From assembly GCA_014799955.1 (NCBI GenBank), contig JAAVHB010000004.1, positions 1-32,997 on the forward strand: a DNA stretch of 32,997 nucleotides. Reading direction: 5' to 3'. Source of the stretch: Butyrivibrio sp. (GTDB taxonomy: Bacteria > Bacillota > Clostridia > Lachnospirales > Lachnospiraceae). The notes beneath the pieces were generated by a model. It saw only the letters and a program-made list of their open reading frames with translations, was not told where the DNA came from and did not search any database. Both the position numbers and the translations under genes were made by a program. Of this stretch, positions 15,774-23,225 are shown in pieces (the first letter of the stretch is position 1; the number at the start of each line of letters is the position of its first letter).

Positions 15774-17537
15774 CCAAAGCTCGAGCTGCTCCTCATATAT
15801 GTCGAAGCTGGTGATACCCATATCTCCAATCCACTTATGATACTCAACGGCGTCAAAGCTGTCACCGAGAACCTCCTCGGCATGCTCTCTCATATCAATC
15901 ATTTTGATATAGCCCACTGTATACGGGATAAAGGTGCCCGGGTCTCCGGTTACGGTATCGTAAAAATACTTTACGGTATTGCCCTCTTCGTCATAATCCC
16001 TGTCAACCTCCAGGAAGTCCTTGAGATACCTATAGGTATCGTCGAGATCCCAGCCTTCGTAATTAACGCCTATGTCAACTCTTGAAACAACAACATAGGA
16101 CAGCAAATCGTCTATGTAAATCAGGCGCTTTAAGGATTCTGAAATATCCAGATAATCCAGCGCGCAGTATGACGCGTACTGCGCCCAGCCCTCCGTCGCG
16201 CCGATAAAGCCAAGCGTCTTTCTGATGTCATGGACTTTTTCTTTGCTGCAGAATGCCGTGTGCTGATAGAGATGTCCAGGATATCCCTCATGGGCAAGCG
16301 TCGTATAAAGCGAAAGAGAATTTCCCTCGACAGCCGAGCCGTTCACCTTTACATTGTTGACATTAATATCGTCAATTCTGCTTAAAACATAGTAGGCAAC
16401 CACTCCGTCAACCTCGCACGCCTTGTTCTGATACTCAATATTATACTTTGTCGTTTCCGGTCTGGGGAAATCCTTCTCCACATTATCTATAAGGAAATCA
16501 AAAATCTCCTCCGGAGTTTTAAAGTCCGGCTGGTAATCATACAATGCCTCTAAAGCCTCATAATCGGAAACCGCAATCGCCGTAATTTCCTTAAGCAGGT
16601 CGCTTGCCTTATCCTCAAGGAACTCCGCCACCTCTTCGGGGGTCATCCTGCTGCTGGTGTTATCCATTATAATTGCCTCATAGAACTTCTTGCCGCTTTC
16701 GCCGTAGCCGCAAAGACCGCCGTCGTTAGAGCGCGAACCTTTGAGCTCCTCCATAAGGTCAATCGTCTTTTCATATACCGGAAGGTAATATTTCTGAACA
16801 TATTCCCCGTTACGCTTGATATAGTCGGCTTTCTCCGTCTCGGTCAGATCAAGTCCCTCGATTTTCTCGTCAAAGGTAGCCACCATCGGCTCAACCTCCG
16901 CGTCCAGTATCTTCCTGCACTGCTCGATAACCAGATCCGCATTGCTGTCCGAAAGGAAATATCCCTCCTTCGCCTGCTCCCTTGTCACATCGAAAAGCTG
17001 TCCCATATATCTTTCGACGTCGGCAAGAAGCGTAAGGTAAACCTCCACATCGTCCTTATCGTAAAAAATATACTCGATAAAATTGGTGGACAGATTGGAT
17101 ACTATACCGCTCATAGGCGAGAAATAGCAGTTCAGAAGCTCCGCGTTCTTGTACGCCGACTGCGTCTCAAGATAATCGCTAAGCGTGTCATATGTAAGCT
17201 GCTGCTCCTCGGTAAGTACCTCTTTTTCATACATTTTCAGATGACGCAGCAGGGACGCGTTGCTTTCAATTCCGCTCTTGATTCCGTCAATCGATACTTC
17301 ACCCAATGTAATATCTTCTTCCTTGAATTCCACGCCGTAATCGGACGGGTCCGTCACAAGAAAATGCGCGGATATGGGGTCGGAAGCAACAATCCCGGCA
17401 ACAAGCTCGTCGCAGAACAAATCAAAGCTTCTCTGTACTTCCTCCGGCGACGCTTTCTTTAATTTGCCGCAGGATGCCGTCACAAGCATAAGCCCGAAGC
17501 ACAGTATCAGTGCAGTCACTCTTTTAAAATTCTTCAT
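15750..17537 (-). CDS. DUF885 lipoprotein (putative metallopeptidase-like)
   Basis: A 595-residue secreted lipoprotein. The N-terminal signal ends in a lipobox (LVTASC), so the mature Cys would be lipid-anchored. The body is a DUF885 domain with the conserved HEGYPGH motif (about residue 416) and a following EGWAQYAS block, which resemble the zinc site of the M3/M32-like gluzincin group. The family is predicted to be peptidase-like but is not well characterised. I chose the ATG at 17535-17537 because GAGGAGG lies just upstream; a start five codons earlier has no ribosome site. It begins 24 bp after the YcgQ-fused CobW gene. Confidence 0.9.
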   Translation of the reverse strand: MKNFKRVTALILCFGLMLVTASCGKLKKASPEEVQRSFDLFCDELVAGIVASDPISAHFLVTDPSDYGVEFKEEDITLGEVSIDGIKSGIESNASLLRHLKMYEKEVLTEEQQLTYDTLSDYLETQSAYKNAELLNCYFSPMSGIVSNLSTNFIEYIFYDKDDVEVYLTLLADVERYMGQLFDVTREQAKEGYFLSDSNADLVIEQCRKILDAEVEPMVATFDEKIEGLDLTETEKADYIKRNGEYVQKYYLPVYEKTIDLMEELKGSRSNDGGLCGYGESGKKFYEAIIMDNTSSRMTPEEVAEFLEDKASDLLKEITAIAVSDYEALEALYDYQPDFKTPEEIFDFLIDNVEKDFPRPETTKYNIEYQNKACEVDGVVAYYVLSRIDDINVNNVKVNGSAVEGNSLSLYTTLAHEGYPGHLYQHTAFCSKEKVHDIRKTLGFIGATEGWAQYASYCALDYLDISESLKRLIYIDDLLSYVVVSRVDIGVNYEGWDLDDTYRYLKDFLEVDRDYDEEGNTVKYFYDTVTGDPGTFIPYTVGYIKMIDMREHAEEVLGDSFDAVEYHKWIGDMGITSFDIYEEQLELWLAAKQEA

Positions 17538-17561
17538 TAATTTCCTCCTCAAATATATATT

Positions 17562-18515
17562 TTAATTAAAATATACAAGTTCATCATCGGGTTTATTCGC
17601 CGAACTTATGTCCATGGCATAAAGCACAACTCCGGGACCCTTGTACTCCTTGCAGAATTCCACCTTAGCCTTCGCGACAAGGTTTATAAAATCCCTGTCC
17701 TCATAACCGGCTAACTGCTTATCGGTATTCTTGTCACATACGCACTTAAAGCCGATATATCTTATATCATCCACACAGCAGGTCATCGCGAAACGCCCGG
17801 GCGCAAACATTGACTTTTTTGCATACTGCTTCGGCTTGTAAACGACGGCCTTTGTCTTTATTATCTTGCCGTCGTATTTCTCGGGGTTATCCATGGCATC
17901 CATATACCAGAGTCCGAAGTCCTCGTCCGCAATCTCAATCTCGTCCTTTGTTATATCAAAAGGAAGTATTTCGTCAACCTCGTTTGAGCTTCCGTCCGAA
18001 GATTCAAAATACACCTGCGCTCTGCCGTTGACCGCCTTTACACTGCGCCTGTACGCCGCCCTGTCCGAATCCTTCGTACATCTGTTGAAAATAACCATTT
18101 CCGTCAGCTTATACTGCTCCATCATTACCTGGCGCATATTGGAAAGGTACATATCGTAGGTTTCTGCATTGACAAGCGTAATGATTTGCGCCACCTCCAT
18201 AAACTTCGGAAGCCGCTCAACGAAATCTTCGATTTTCCACATTCCGTTCAACTCGACAAAAACCCGTCTTGCCTTACACTTATCGCTTGCGCCGATAAAA
18301 AAATCCTTCGTCAGCTCCTCAATGCTGTCAGCCGTCACAACAAGAGCGTTCAATGCATTCATTTCGCTCTCGCCGTATTCCTCCTCGCCCTCCTCGCAGA
18401 CAATGACAAGCGAGCTTTCGCCGTCGTTGAAGTCCTCGCTGGCGAGCGTATCCTTTATAAAAGAAGTTTTACCGCTCTCAAGAAAACCGTTGATTATAAA
18501 AACAGGAATTTCCAT
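17562..18515 (-). CDS. CobW-family GTPase fused to a YcgQ/DUF1980-like domain
   Basis: A 317-residue protein. The N-terminal half is a CobW/COG0523 G domain with P-loop GFLESGKTS. The CxCC metal motif is absent (IVCEEGEEEYGE in its place) and the guanine-specificity motif is degenerate (FNRCTK instead of NKxD). The C-terminal part (about 208-317) reads NPEKYDGKII, then FAPGRFAMTCCVDDIRYIGF, resembling the C-terminal domain of YcgQ (TIGR03943/DUF1980). YcgQ-YcgR and CobW proteins are linked to zinc limitation in Bacillus. With the His-rich CobW gene next door, a metal-handling role is likely but inferred. Confidence 0.82.
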   Translation of the reverse strand: MEIPVFIINGFLESGKTSFIKDTLASEDFNDGESSLVIVCEEGEEEYGESEMNALNALVVTADSIEELTKDFFIGASDKCKARRVFVELNGMWKIEDFVERLPKFMEVAQIITLVNAETYDMYLSNMRQVMMEQYKLTEMVIFNRCTKDSDRAAYRRSVKAVNGRAQVYFESSDGSSNEVDEILPFDITKDEIEIADEDFGLWYMDAMDNPEKYDGKIIKTKAVVYKPKQYAKKSMFAPGRFAMTCCVDDIRYIGFKCVCDKNTDKQLAGYEDRDFINLVAKAKVEFCKEYKGPGVVLYAMDISSANKPDDELVYFN

Positions 18516-18531
18516 GCTGTATCTCCTAACG

Positions 18532-18560
18532 CGCGGAAGCCGGAATTTTCCGGCGCCGCG
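18532..18560 (-). other. Intercistronic hairpin between the two CobW genes
   Basis: CGCGG plus GCCGGAA pairs with TTCCGGC plus CCGCG, a 12-bp stem with a small bulge and a two-base loop. There is no U-run on the minus strand, so it is probably an mRNA stability or processing element that sets different levels of the two proteins, rather than a terminator. Confidence 0.55.
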
Positions 18561-18585
18561 ATTAAATTTATTACTTCACCGCCGA

Positions 18586-19626
18586 TTACAGACCGAACAG
18601 CTCCTCCATCTTATGTCCGTCTATATTCGTACCGATTACACAAAGCTTTCCGGTGTACTCCGGCTGACCGTCCCTGAGCTCATACTCTCCGGGAACGGCG
18701 TCAAAATAAATCCACGAACCGTCCTTTGCCGGAACCATTCCCTTGGCTCTGAGAACCACGCCGAATTCCTCGGTTTCAACAAGGCGTTTCAGTATACTCT
18801 CAAGCTCCTCCCTGTCGTACTTGTGGGGAGTCTCCGTTCCCCAACTGTTAAACACATCGTCCGCGTGGTGATGGTGATGTCCGTGATGATGGCAGTGTTC
18901 ATGCTCTTCTTCATCCTCGTCATGGTGATGATGGTGGCAGCAGTGCTCATGCTCCTCTTCTTCATCTTCATCGTGATGGTGTCCGCATACGGGACATACG
19001 TCCATTTCCTTGAGCAGTTCATCAACAAGCGAGGTTTTCTTCATCGCATTAACAATCTGCTCTCCGGAAAGCTCATCCCACGGAGTTGTGATAACCGCCG
19101 CCCTGTCGTTATGCTCCTTAATAAGCGCGACGCTCTCCTCAAGCTTATCGTCCTTCATATTCTGGGTTCTGCTGAGCACGATTGCGGAAGCGCTTTCAAT
19201 CTGGTTGTTGTAAAATTCTCCGAAATTCTTCATATACATACGGCATTTGGTTCCGTCCGCAACCGTTATGAAATTCTCAAGCTCAAGCCCTGCTTCTTCC
19301 TTTACGTTTTCAACCGCGGCGATGACGTCCGAAAGCTTACCGACTCCCGAAGGCTCTATTATTATCATATCGGGCGAATAATCCTCCGTCACCTGCTTAA
19401 GCGCCTTTCCGAAATCCCCGACAAGCGAGCAGCAGATACAGCCCGAATTCATTTCATTGACCTGCACTCCAGCGTCCTTTAAAAAGCCTCCGTCTATTCC
19501 GATTTCACCGAATTCGTTCTCGATAAGAACTACCTTCTGATTTTTGTAAACCTCCTCAAGCAGCTTTCTGATAAAAGTTGTTTTTCCCGCTCCCAAGAAG
19601 CCCGAAATAATTGTTACCTTCGTCAT
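18586..19626 (-). CDS. CobW/COG0523-family GTPase with His-rich metal-binding insert
   Basis: A 346-residue P-loop GTPase of the G3E family, typically a metallochaperone for zinc or cobalt. Motifs are the P-loop GFLGAGKTT, switch/metal motif GCICCS (CxCC), IIIEPSGVGK (Walker B/G3) and a C-terminal CobW_C region. A Cys/His/Asp/Glu-rich stretch (about residues 210-258) with long His runs is a likely metal reservoir. CPVCGHHH precedes it. The G4 motif is SRTQN instead of NKxD. It starts 34 bp after the carbamate kinase stop and looks cotranscribed. Confidence 0.92.
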   Translation of the reverse strand: MTKVTIISGFLGAGKTTFIRKLLEEVYKNQKVVLIENEFGEIGIDGGFLKDAGVQVNEMNSGCICCSLVGDFGKALKQVTEDYSPDMIIIEPSGVGKLSDVIAAVENVKEEAGLELENFITVADGTKCRMYMKNFGEFYNNQIESASAIVLSRTQNMKDDKLEESVALIKEHNDRAAVITTPWDELSGEQIVNAMKKTSLVDELLKEMDVCPVCGHHHDEDEEEEHEHCCHHHHHDEDEEEHEHCHHHGHHHHHADDVFNSWGTETPHKYDREELESILKRLVETEEFGVVLRAKGMVPAKDGSWIYFDAVPGEYELRDGQPEYTGKLCVIGTNIDGHKMEELFGL

Positions 19627-19660
19627 TGATTTTCACTTTCCTTTTCATAAAAATATAAGC

Positions 19661-20590
19661 TTACATTATAGTTGTTCCGGTCTTGCCCGCCAACGCGTCC
19701 TTCGCGCTGTCAAGACCCGCTATTACCGCCCTGCGCCCGCTGCCTGCAAGCACGAATTCAATCGCCGCGTCAACCTTGGGAAGCGTTGTAATCGCGCCCA
19801 TATTTTCCTCGTTGACATAAGCCTTCAGATCCGCTGCCGCAATTTTGTCAAACGCCTGCTCCTTATCGGTTCCCTCGTTAATCACAAGTCTGTCCGCAGC
19901 AGTAAGGAAAAGAAGCGTTCCCGCGTCCACAAGCTCCGCAAGCCTCGCCGCAGCGTAATCCTTTTCGATAATCGCGCTGGCTCCCTTGAGCACTGTTCTC
20001 TGCTCCAACACCGGAATTCCGCCGCCTCCCGCCGCTATGACTATCTGTCCCGCGTCAAGCAGCGCCCTGACTGCGTCTATCTCATATATATCCTGCGGCT
20101 TCGGCGCCGCAATTATTCTTCTGTAGCCCTTATCTTCCTTTACAACGTAATTTCCCTTCGCCTCCTCGGCTTTAGCCTCCTCCTCTGTCATATAGCGGCC
20201 TATCACCTTTGTCGGATTTGAAAACGCCCTGTCAAACGGGTCAACCTTTACCTGCGTGATGATTGTCGATACCGTCTTATATATTCCGCGGTTAAGAAGC
20301 TCGGTTCTTACCGCGTTCTGCAAATCATACCCGATATAGCCCTGGCTCATTGCGCCGCAAAGCGACATCGGAGCCACCGTATATCTTGAATCAAGCCTTG
20401 CGAATTCGGTCATCGCCGTCTGAATCATTCCCACCTGAGGTCCGTTGCTGTGGGTAATAACTATCTGGTATTTCGCCTCCGTCAAATCGGCTATCGCCTT
20501 TGCCGCCTTGCTGACATTCGCCTTCTGCTCCGGAAAGGTTTCACCGAAGGCATTGCGCCCCAGCGCTACCACAATCTTTTTATTTTCCAT
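19661..20590 (-). CDS. arcC: Carbamate kinase-like protein
   Basis: A 309-residue amino-acid-kinase-fold enzyme, normal length for carbamate kinase, which makes ATP from carbamoyl phosphate and ADP in arginine, agmatine or purine breakdown. It has HSNGPQVG, SQGYIGY, a PKP motif (IAAPKP), AGGGGIPV and a KVDAAIEF block. The first glycine motif reads ALGRNAFG where the family usually has ALGGNAL. No arginine deiminase or transcarbamylase gene is nearby; the neighbours are icd and CobW. The ATG follows GAGAGG. It might have another carbamoyl-phosphate-linked role. Confidence 0.88.
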   Translation of the reverse strand: MENKKIVVALGRNAFGETFPEQKANVSKAAKAIADLTEAKYQIVITHSNGPQVGMIQTAMTEFARLDSRYTVAPMSLCGAMSQGYIGYDLQNAVRTELLNRGIYKTVSTIITQVKVDPFDRAFSNPTKVIGRYMTEEEAKAEEAKGNYVVKEDKGYRRIIAAPKPQDIYEIDAVRALLDAGQIVIAAGGGGIPVLEQRTVLKGASAIIEKDYAAARLAELVDAGTLLFLTAADRLVINEGTDKEQAFDKIAAADLKAYVNEENMGAITTLPKVDAAIEFVLAGSGRRAVIAGLDSAKDALAGKTGTTIM

Positions 20591-20619
20591 TAAAAATACC
20601 TCTCTTCGTATTTTTTATC

Positions 20620-21828
20620 TTAAAGCAACGCCTCAAGCCTTGTTCTGACAGCCTTTATAAAATCAAAGCTGTTAAGCACCTTGGGATTGGGATTAGTCGT
20701 GATAATTGCAAGGTCCTTCGTCATTTCTCCCGCCTCAATTGTATTGACGCAGGCTTTTTCAAGCTTACCGGCAAAATCGGAAAGCTCCTCAATGCCGTCA
20801 AGCTCTCCTCTTTTCCTGAGCGCTCCGGTCCACGCAAAAATCGTAGCCACGGAATTGGTCGAGGTTTCCTCGCCCTTAAGATGCTTGTAATAATGCCTCT
20901 GCACCGTTCCGTGCGCCGCCTCGTATTCGTACACGCCGTCGGGAGATACCAGAACCGATGTCATCATTGCGAGAGAGCCGAAAGCCGTCGCAACCATATC
21001 GCTCATAACGTCGCCGTCGTAATTCTTGCACGCCCATATATAGCCGCCGTCGGATTTCATAACTCTTGCCACCGCATCGTCAATAAGCGTATAGAAATAC
21101 TCTATGCCTGCCTCCTTGAACCTGCCGTCGTACTCGGCGTCGTATATTTCCTGAAAAATATCCTTGAAATTGTGGTCGTACTTCTTGGAAATCGTGTCCT
21201 TTGAAGCAAACCATAAATCCTGTTTTTTGTCCAGAGCATAATTAAAGCAGCTTCTCGCAAAGCTTTCGATGGACTTATCCACATTGTGGATTCCCTGAAT
21301 TATTCCTGAGGAATTAAAATCATGTATGGTTTCTTTGAGAACCGTGCCGTCCTCTCCCGTAAATACAAGCTCAGCCCTGCCCGCGCCCGGAACCTTTATC
21401 TCCGAGTTCTTATACACGTCGCCGTAAGCGTGCCTTGCAATCGTTATCGGCTTGCTCCAGTTTTTCACAAGTGGCTCGATGCCCTTTACTATAATCGGCG
21501 TACGGAAAACCGTTCCGTCAAGAATCGCGCGGATTGTACCGTTAGGGCTTTTCCACATCTCCTTAAGGTCATACTCGCTCATTCTCGCCGCATTGGGAGT
21601 GATTGTCGCACATTTTACCGCTACCCCGTATTTGATATTGGCGTTCGCGGAATCTACCGTCACCCGGTCGTCGGTCTCATTGCGGTGAACAAGCCCGAGG
21701 TCGTAGTATTCCGTCTTTAAATCGATAAACGGAATCAGCAGTTCTTCCTTTATAGACTGCCAGAGCACTCTGGTCATCTCATCCCCGTCCATCTCAACGA
21801 GGGGCGTGGTCATTTTAATCTTTTCCAT
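20620..21828 (-). CDS. icd: Isocitrate dehydrogenase, NADP-dependent, eukaryote-like type
   Basis: Oxidative decarboxylation of isocitrate to 2-oxoglutarate, which supplies glutamate synthesis. The 402-residue sequence matches the eukaryote-like homodimeric subfamily, not the E. coli type: [10 protein letters not shown] near the N-terminus, [18 protein letters not shown] and [11 protein letters not shown] near the C-terminus. I chose the ATG at 21826-21828, with AGGAG upstream; the longer open frame runs through palindromic repeats. Promoter TTGATT-17-TATAAT lies at 21931-21959. It is the first gene of a likely operon with carbamate kinase and the CobW genes. Confidence 0.95.
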   Translation of the reverse strand: MEKIKMTTPLVEMDGDEMTRVLWQSIKEELLIPFIDLKTEYYDLGLVHRNETDDRVTVDSANANIKYGVAVKCATITPNAARMSEYDLKEMWKSPNGTIRAILDGTVFRTPIIVKGIEPLVKNWSKPITIARHAYGDVYKNSEIKVPGAGRAELVFTGEDGTVLKETIHDFNSSGIIQGIHNVDKSIESFARSCFNYALDKKQDLWFASKDTISKKYDHNFKDIFQEIYDAEYDGRFKEAGIEYFYTLIDDAVARVMKSDGGYIWACKNYDGDVMSDMVATAFGSLAMMTSVLVSPDGVYEYEAAHGTVQRHYYKHLKGEETSTNSVATIFAWTGALRKRGELDGIEELSDFAGKLEKACVNTIEAGEMTKDLAIITTNPNPKVLNSFDFIKAVRTRLEALL

Positions 21829-21843
21829 ATTATTTCTCCTTTG

Positions 21844-21924
21844 ACATTCCCGCGAGACGCGCCGAACGGGACTTTCTCTTAACATTCCCGCGAGGCGCGA
21901 GATGCGCCGAGCGGGACTTTCTCT
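21844..21924 (-). repeat. Two tandem copies of a short hairpin repeat in the icd leader
   Basis: Copies lie at 21844-21879 and 21882-21924. On the minus strand each reads AAAGTCCCG-YTCGGC ... CTCGCGGGAATGT. The outer stem is CCCG/CGGG with an internal loop, and the second copy has an inner stem GGCGC/GCGCC. They are in the transcribed 5' leader. A third copy is at 25767-25803. Confidence 0.75.
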
Positions 21925-21930
21925 ATGCAG

Positions 21931-21959
21931 ATTATACTAGCATATGAATTTAAAATCAA
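21931..21959 (-). promoter_or_regulatory. Promoter of the icd operon
   Basis: Minus strand TTGATT (complement of 21954-21959), a 17-bp spacer and TATAAT (complement of 21931-21936). The predicted start near 21924 places both hairpin repeats in the leader. Confidence 0.75.
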
Positions 21960-21998
21960 CAATTAATCTGTAACAAAATTTTTATTGGCGCATATCTG

Positions 21999-22007
21999 TA
22001 TATTGTA
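21999..22007 (+). promoter_or_regulatory. Possible -10 element of the small Gly/Cys-rich gene
   Basis: TATATTGTA about 25 bp upstream of the start codon; the same block (ATATTGTA, 22360-22367) occurs 22 bp upstream of the next gene. No sigma-A -35 is visible, so an alternative sigma factor, possibly of sporulation, is conceivable. Weak evidence. Confidence 0.3.
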
Positions 22008-22032
22008 AAAACAAATTTCCGGAGGAAATACA

Positions 22033-22275
22033 ATGAGTGATTTAGCAGCAACAGGATGCGGATGCGGCGGCAGTTCCGTATTGTCAGGCGGCGGAAATTG
22101 CAGCTGTAACGCACTTCTGTGGATTCTTATTCTTTCATGCGCATGCGGCGGAGAAGGCGGCGGCCTTTTCGGAAACGGCCTTTTCGGAAACCGCGGCGAC
22201 GGATGCGGCTGTGACAGCGGATGCGGCTGTGACAACTGGCTTTGGATAATTATCCTCATCGCCCTCATCGGCTAA
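22033..22275 (+). CDS. Small Gly/Cys-rich protein with hydrophobic C-terminus
   Basis: An 80-residue protein with a strong ribosome site (GGAGG) before its ATG. It has Cys-Gly pairs (GCGCGG, GCGCDSGCGC), Gly-Phe repeats (GLFGNGLFGN) and two hydrophobic stretches (ALLWILILSC and NWLWIIILIALIG at the end). The make-up recalls small spore-coat or YjcZ-like hydrophobic proteins, but I do not recognise a family. It has its own terminator and is probably transcribed alone. Cys-rich composition hints at metal binding or disulfide cross-linking. Confidence 0.75.
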   Translation: MSDLAATGCGCGGSSVLSGGGNCSCNALLWILILSCACGGEGGGLFGNGLFGNRGDGCGCDSGCGCDNWLWIIILIALIG

Positions 22276-22286
22276 TTACCGGTAAA

Positions 22287-22328
22287 GCACCTGCCCGGGG
22301 AAATTCCCCGGGTAAGGGTGCGTTTTTG
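22287..22328 (+). terminator. Intrinsic terminator after the Gly/Cys-rich gene
   Basis: GCACC and CCGGGG pair with CCCCGG and GGTGC in a two-part GC-rich stem, followed by a run of five T. Very strong. Confidence 0.92.
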
Positions 22329-22359
22329 ATTTTACGAATTTTCGGCGGCAAAAATACAT

Positions 22360-22367
22360 ATATTGTA
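22360..22367 (+). promoter_or_regulatory. Possible -10 element of the 22390 gene
   Basis: ATATTGTA preceded by CAT, matching the block upstream of the Gly/Cys-rich gene. Shared spacing to the start codon suggests the same regulation. Weak evidence. Confidence 0.3.
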
Positions 22368-22389
22368 GCAAAAGTAAGGCGGCTTTGTA

Positions 22390-22884
22390 ATGTCCATGAA
22401 TAAATGCGATAAAATACATCTGACAGAATTTGATATTGCCACCTGCGGCACAGGTTTTCAGTTTATAAAAGCGTATCTTCCGTATGTAGACAGCTCCCAG
22501 CAGCGAATGCTCGCCATATTTATAAGAATGGCGGAATTAATGCAGACCATCGACTTTTTCAAGGACCTGCCCTGCCCCTCACCGCTGTCGCGTTCCAGGC
22601 ACACGCCGGAAAGCATCGCCGCTGAAATGCGTCAGTACTGCTCTCCAAAGGAATGCGAGATTTTCAATCTTTTATCCAATTTTGAAAATATAAACGAAAT
22701 GATGAAGCTCTATTCGGCAGTAAGCTCCGCAGCGTCCGAGAGCAAACCCGATGACTCACCCCAAAACGGTTTTCCCCCTCCTCACGAAAAAACCGGAGTC
22801 CTGCCCGGAAACGATATGTTAAGCAGATTCTTAAAACCCGAGCAGCAGAAGCTTTATGAGCAGTATATGAATATGCTCGGTTAA
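22390..22884 (+). CDS. Hypothetical protein, 164 residues
   Basis: Soluble, mostly helical, with no recognised domain. Residues about 20-60 and 95-115 are amphipathic helices rich in Met, Leu and Phe; the middle to C-terminal part (about 112-140) is a Pro/Ser-rich linker; the end (FLKPEQQKLYEQYMNMLG) is a helix. There is no signal peptide or TM. AAGGCGG lies upstream, a moderate ribosome site. It is followed 18 bp later by a second small gene, so the two are cotranscribed and may act as partners. Confidence 0.8.
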   Translation: MSMNKCDKIHLTEFDIATCGTGFQFIKAYLPYVDSSQQRMLAIFIRMAELMQTIDFFKDLPCPSPLSRSRHTPESIAAEMRQYCSPKECEIFNLLSNFENINEMMKLYSAVSSAASESKPDDSPQNGFPPPHEKTGVLPGNDMLSRFLKPEQQKLYEQYMNMLG

Positions 22885-22902
22885 AACCATCAGGAGGTAA
22901 TT

Positions 22903-23154
22903 ATGAAAAATAAATTTGAAAATATAGACGAAAAAAAGGCAAGGCTCCTCAAGGACTTCATGTCCCTTTCGGCGGGGAAAAGCTCCGACGAGCTGCTTCC
23001 ATTGCTTTTGGCATTCTCAAACAAAGCGCGCCAGGAGCAGATTACTTTCGAGAAAAACGACATCAACACGCTTTTTGAGTCCATGAAAAAGGATATGTCG
23101 CCGGAGGAGCTGTCCAAGATGGAAACGCTTATGAAAATGGCGTCAATGCTTTAA
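22903..23154 (+). CDS. Hypothetical small helical protein, 83 residues
   Basis: No recognised family. The protein is fully helical by composition and highly charged, ending in KMETLMKMASML, a tail similar in style to the C-terminal helix of its neighbour. The ATG has AGGAGG upstream with good spacing. It is cotranscribed with the 164-residue gene and ended by a strong terminator. The shared helical make-up suggests they may interact. Confidence 0.8.
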   Translation: MKNKFENIDEKKARLLKDFMSLSAGKSSDELLPLLLAFSNKARQEQITFEKNDINTLFESMKKDMSPEELSKMETLMKMASML

Positions 23155-23168
23155 TAAAATTCAAACAA

Positions 23169-23209
23169 GAGGACGAAAGCAGCCTGCCTTCGTCCTCTCC
23201 GTATTTTTA
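23169..23209. terminator. Intrinsic terminator between the small-gene cassette and leuS
   Basis: GAGGACGAA (23169-23177) pairs with TTCGTCCTC (23189-23197), with an inner GCA/TGC, followed by a T-rich tract on the plus strand. It lies between convergent genes and may serve both. Confidence 0.88.
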
Positions 23210-23225
23210 TATCCGTATTGACAAT

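Noticed and set aside
18169-19482. 437-codon open frame on the plus strand, antisense to both CobW genes
   Set aside because: It runs opposite two clear P-loop GTPase genes, spans their intergenic hairpin, has no convincing ribosome site and its Val/Met-rich stretch is just the complement of the His-rich codons.
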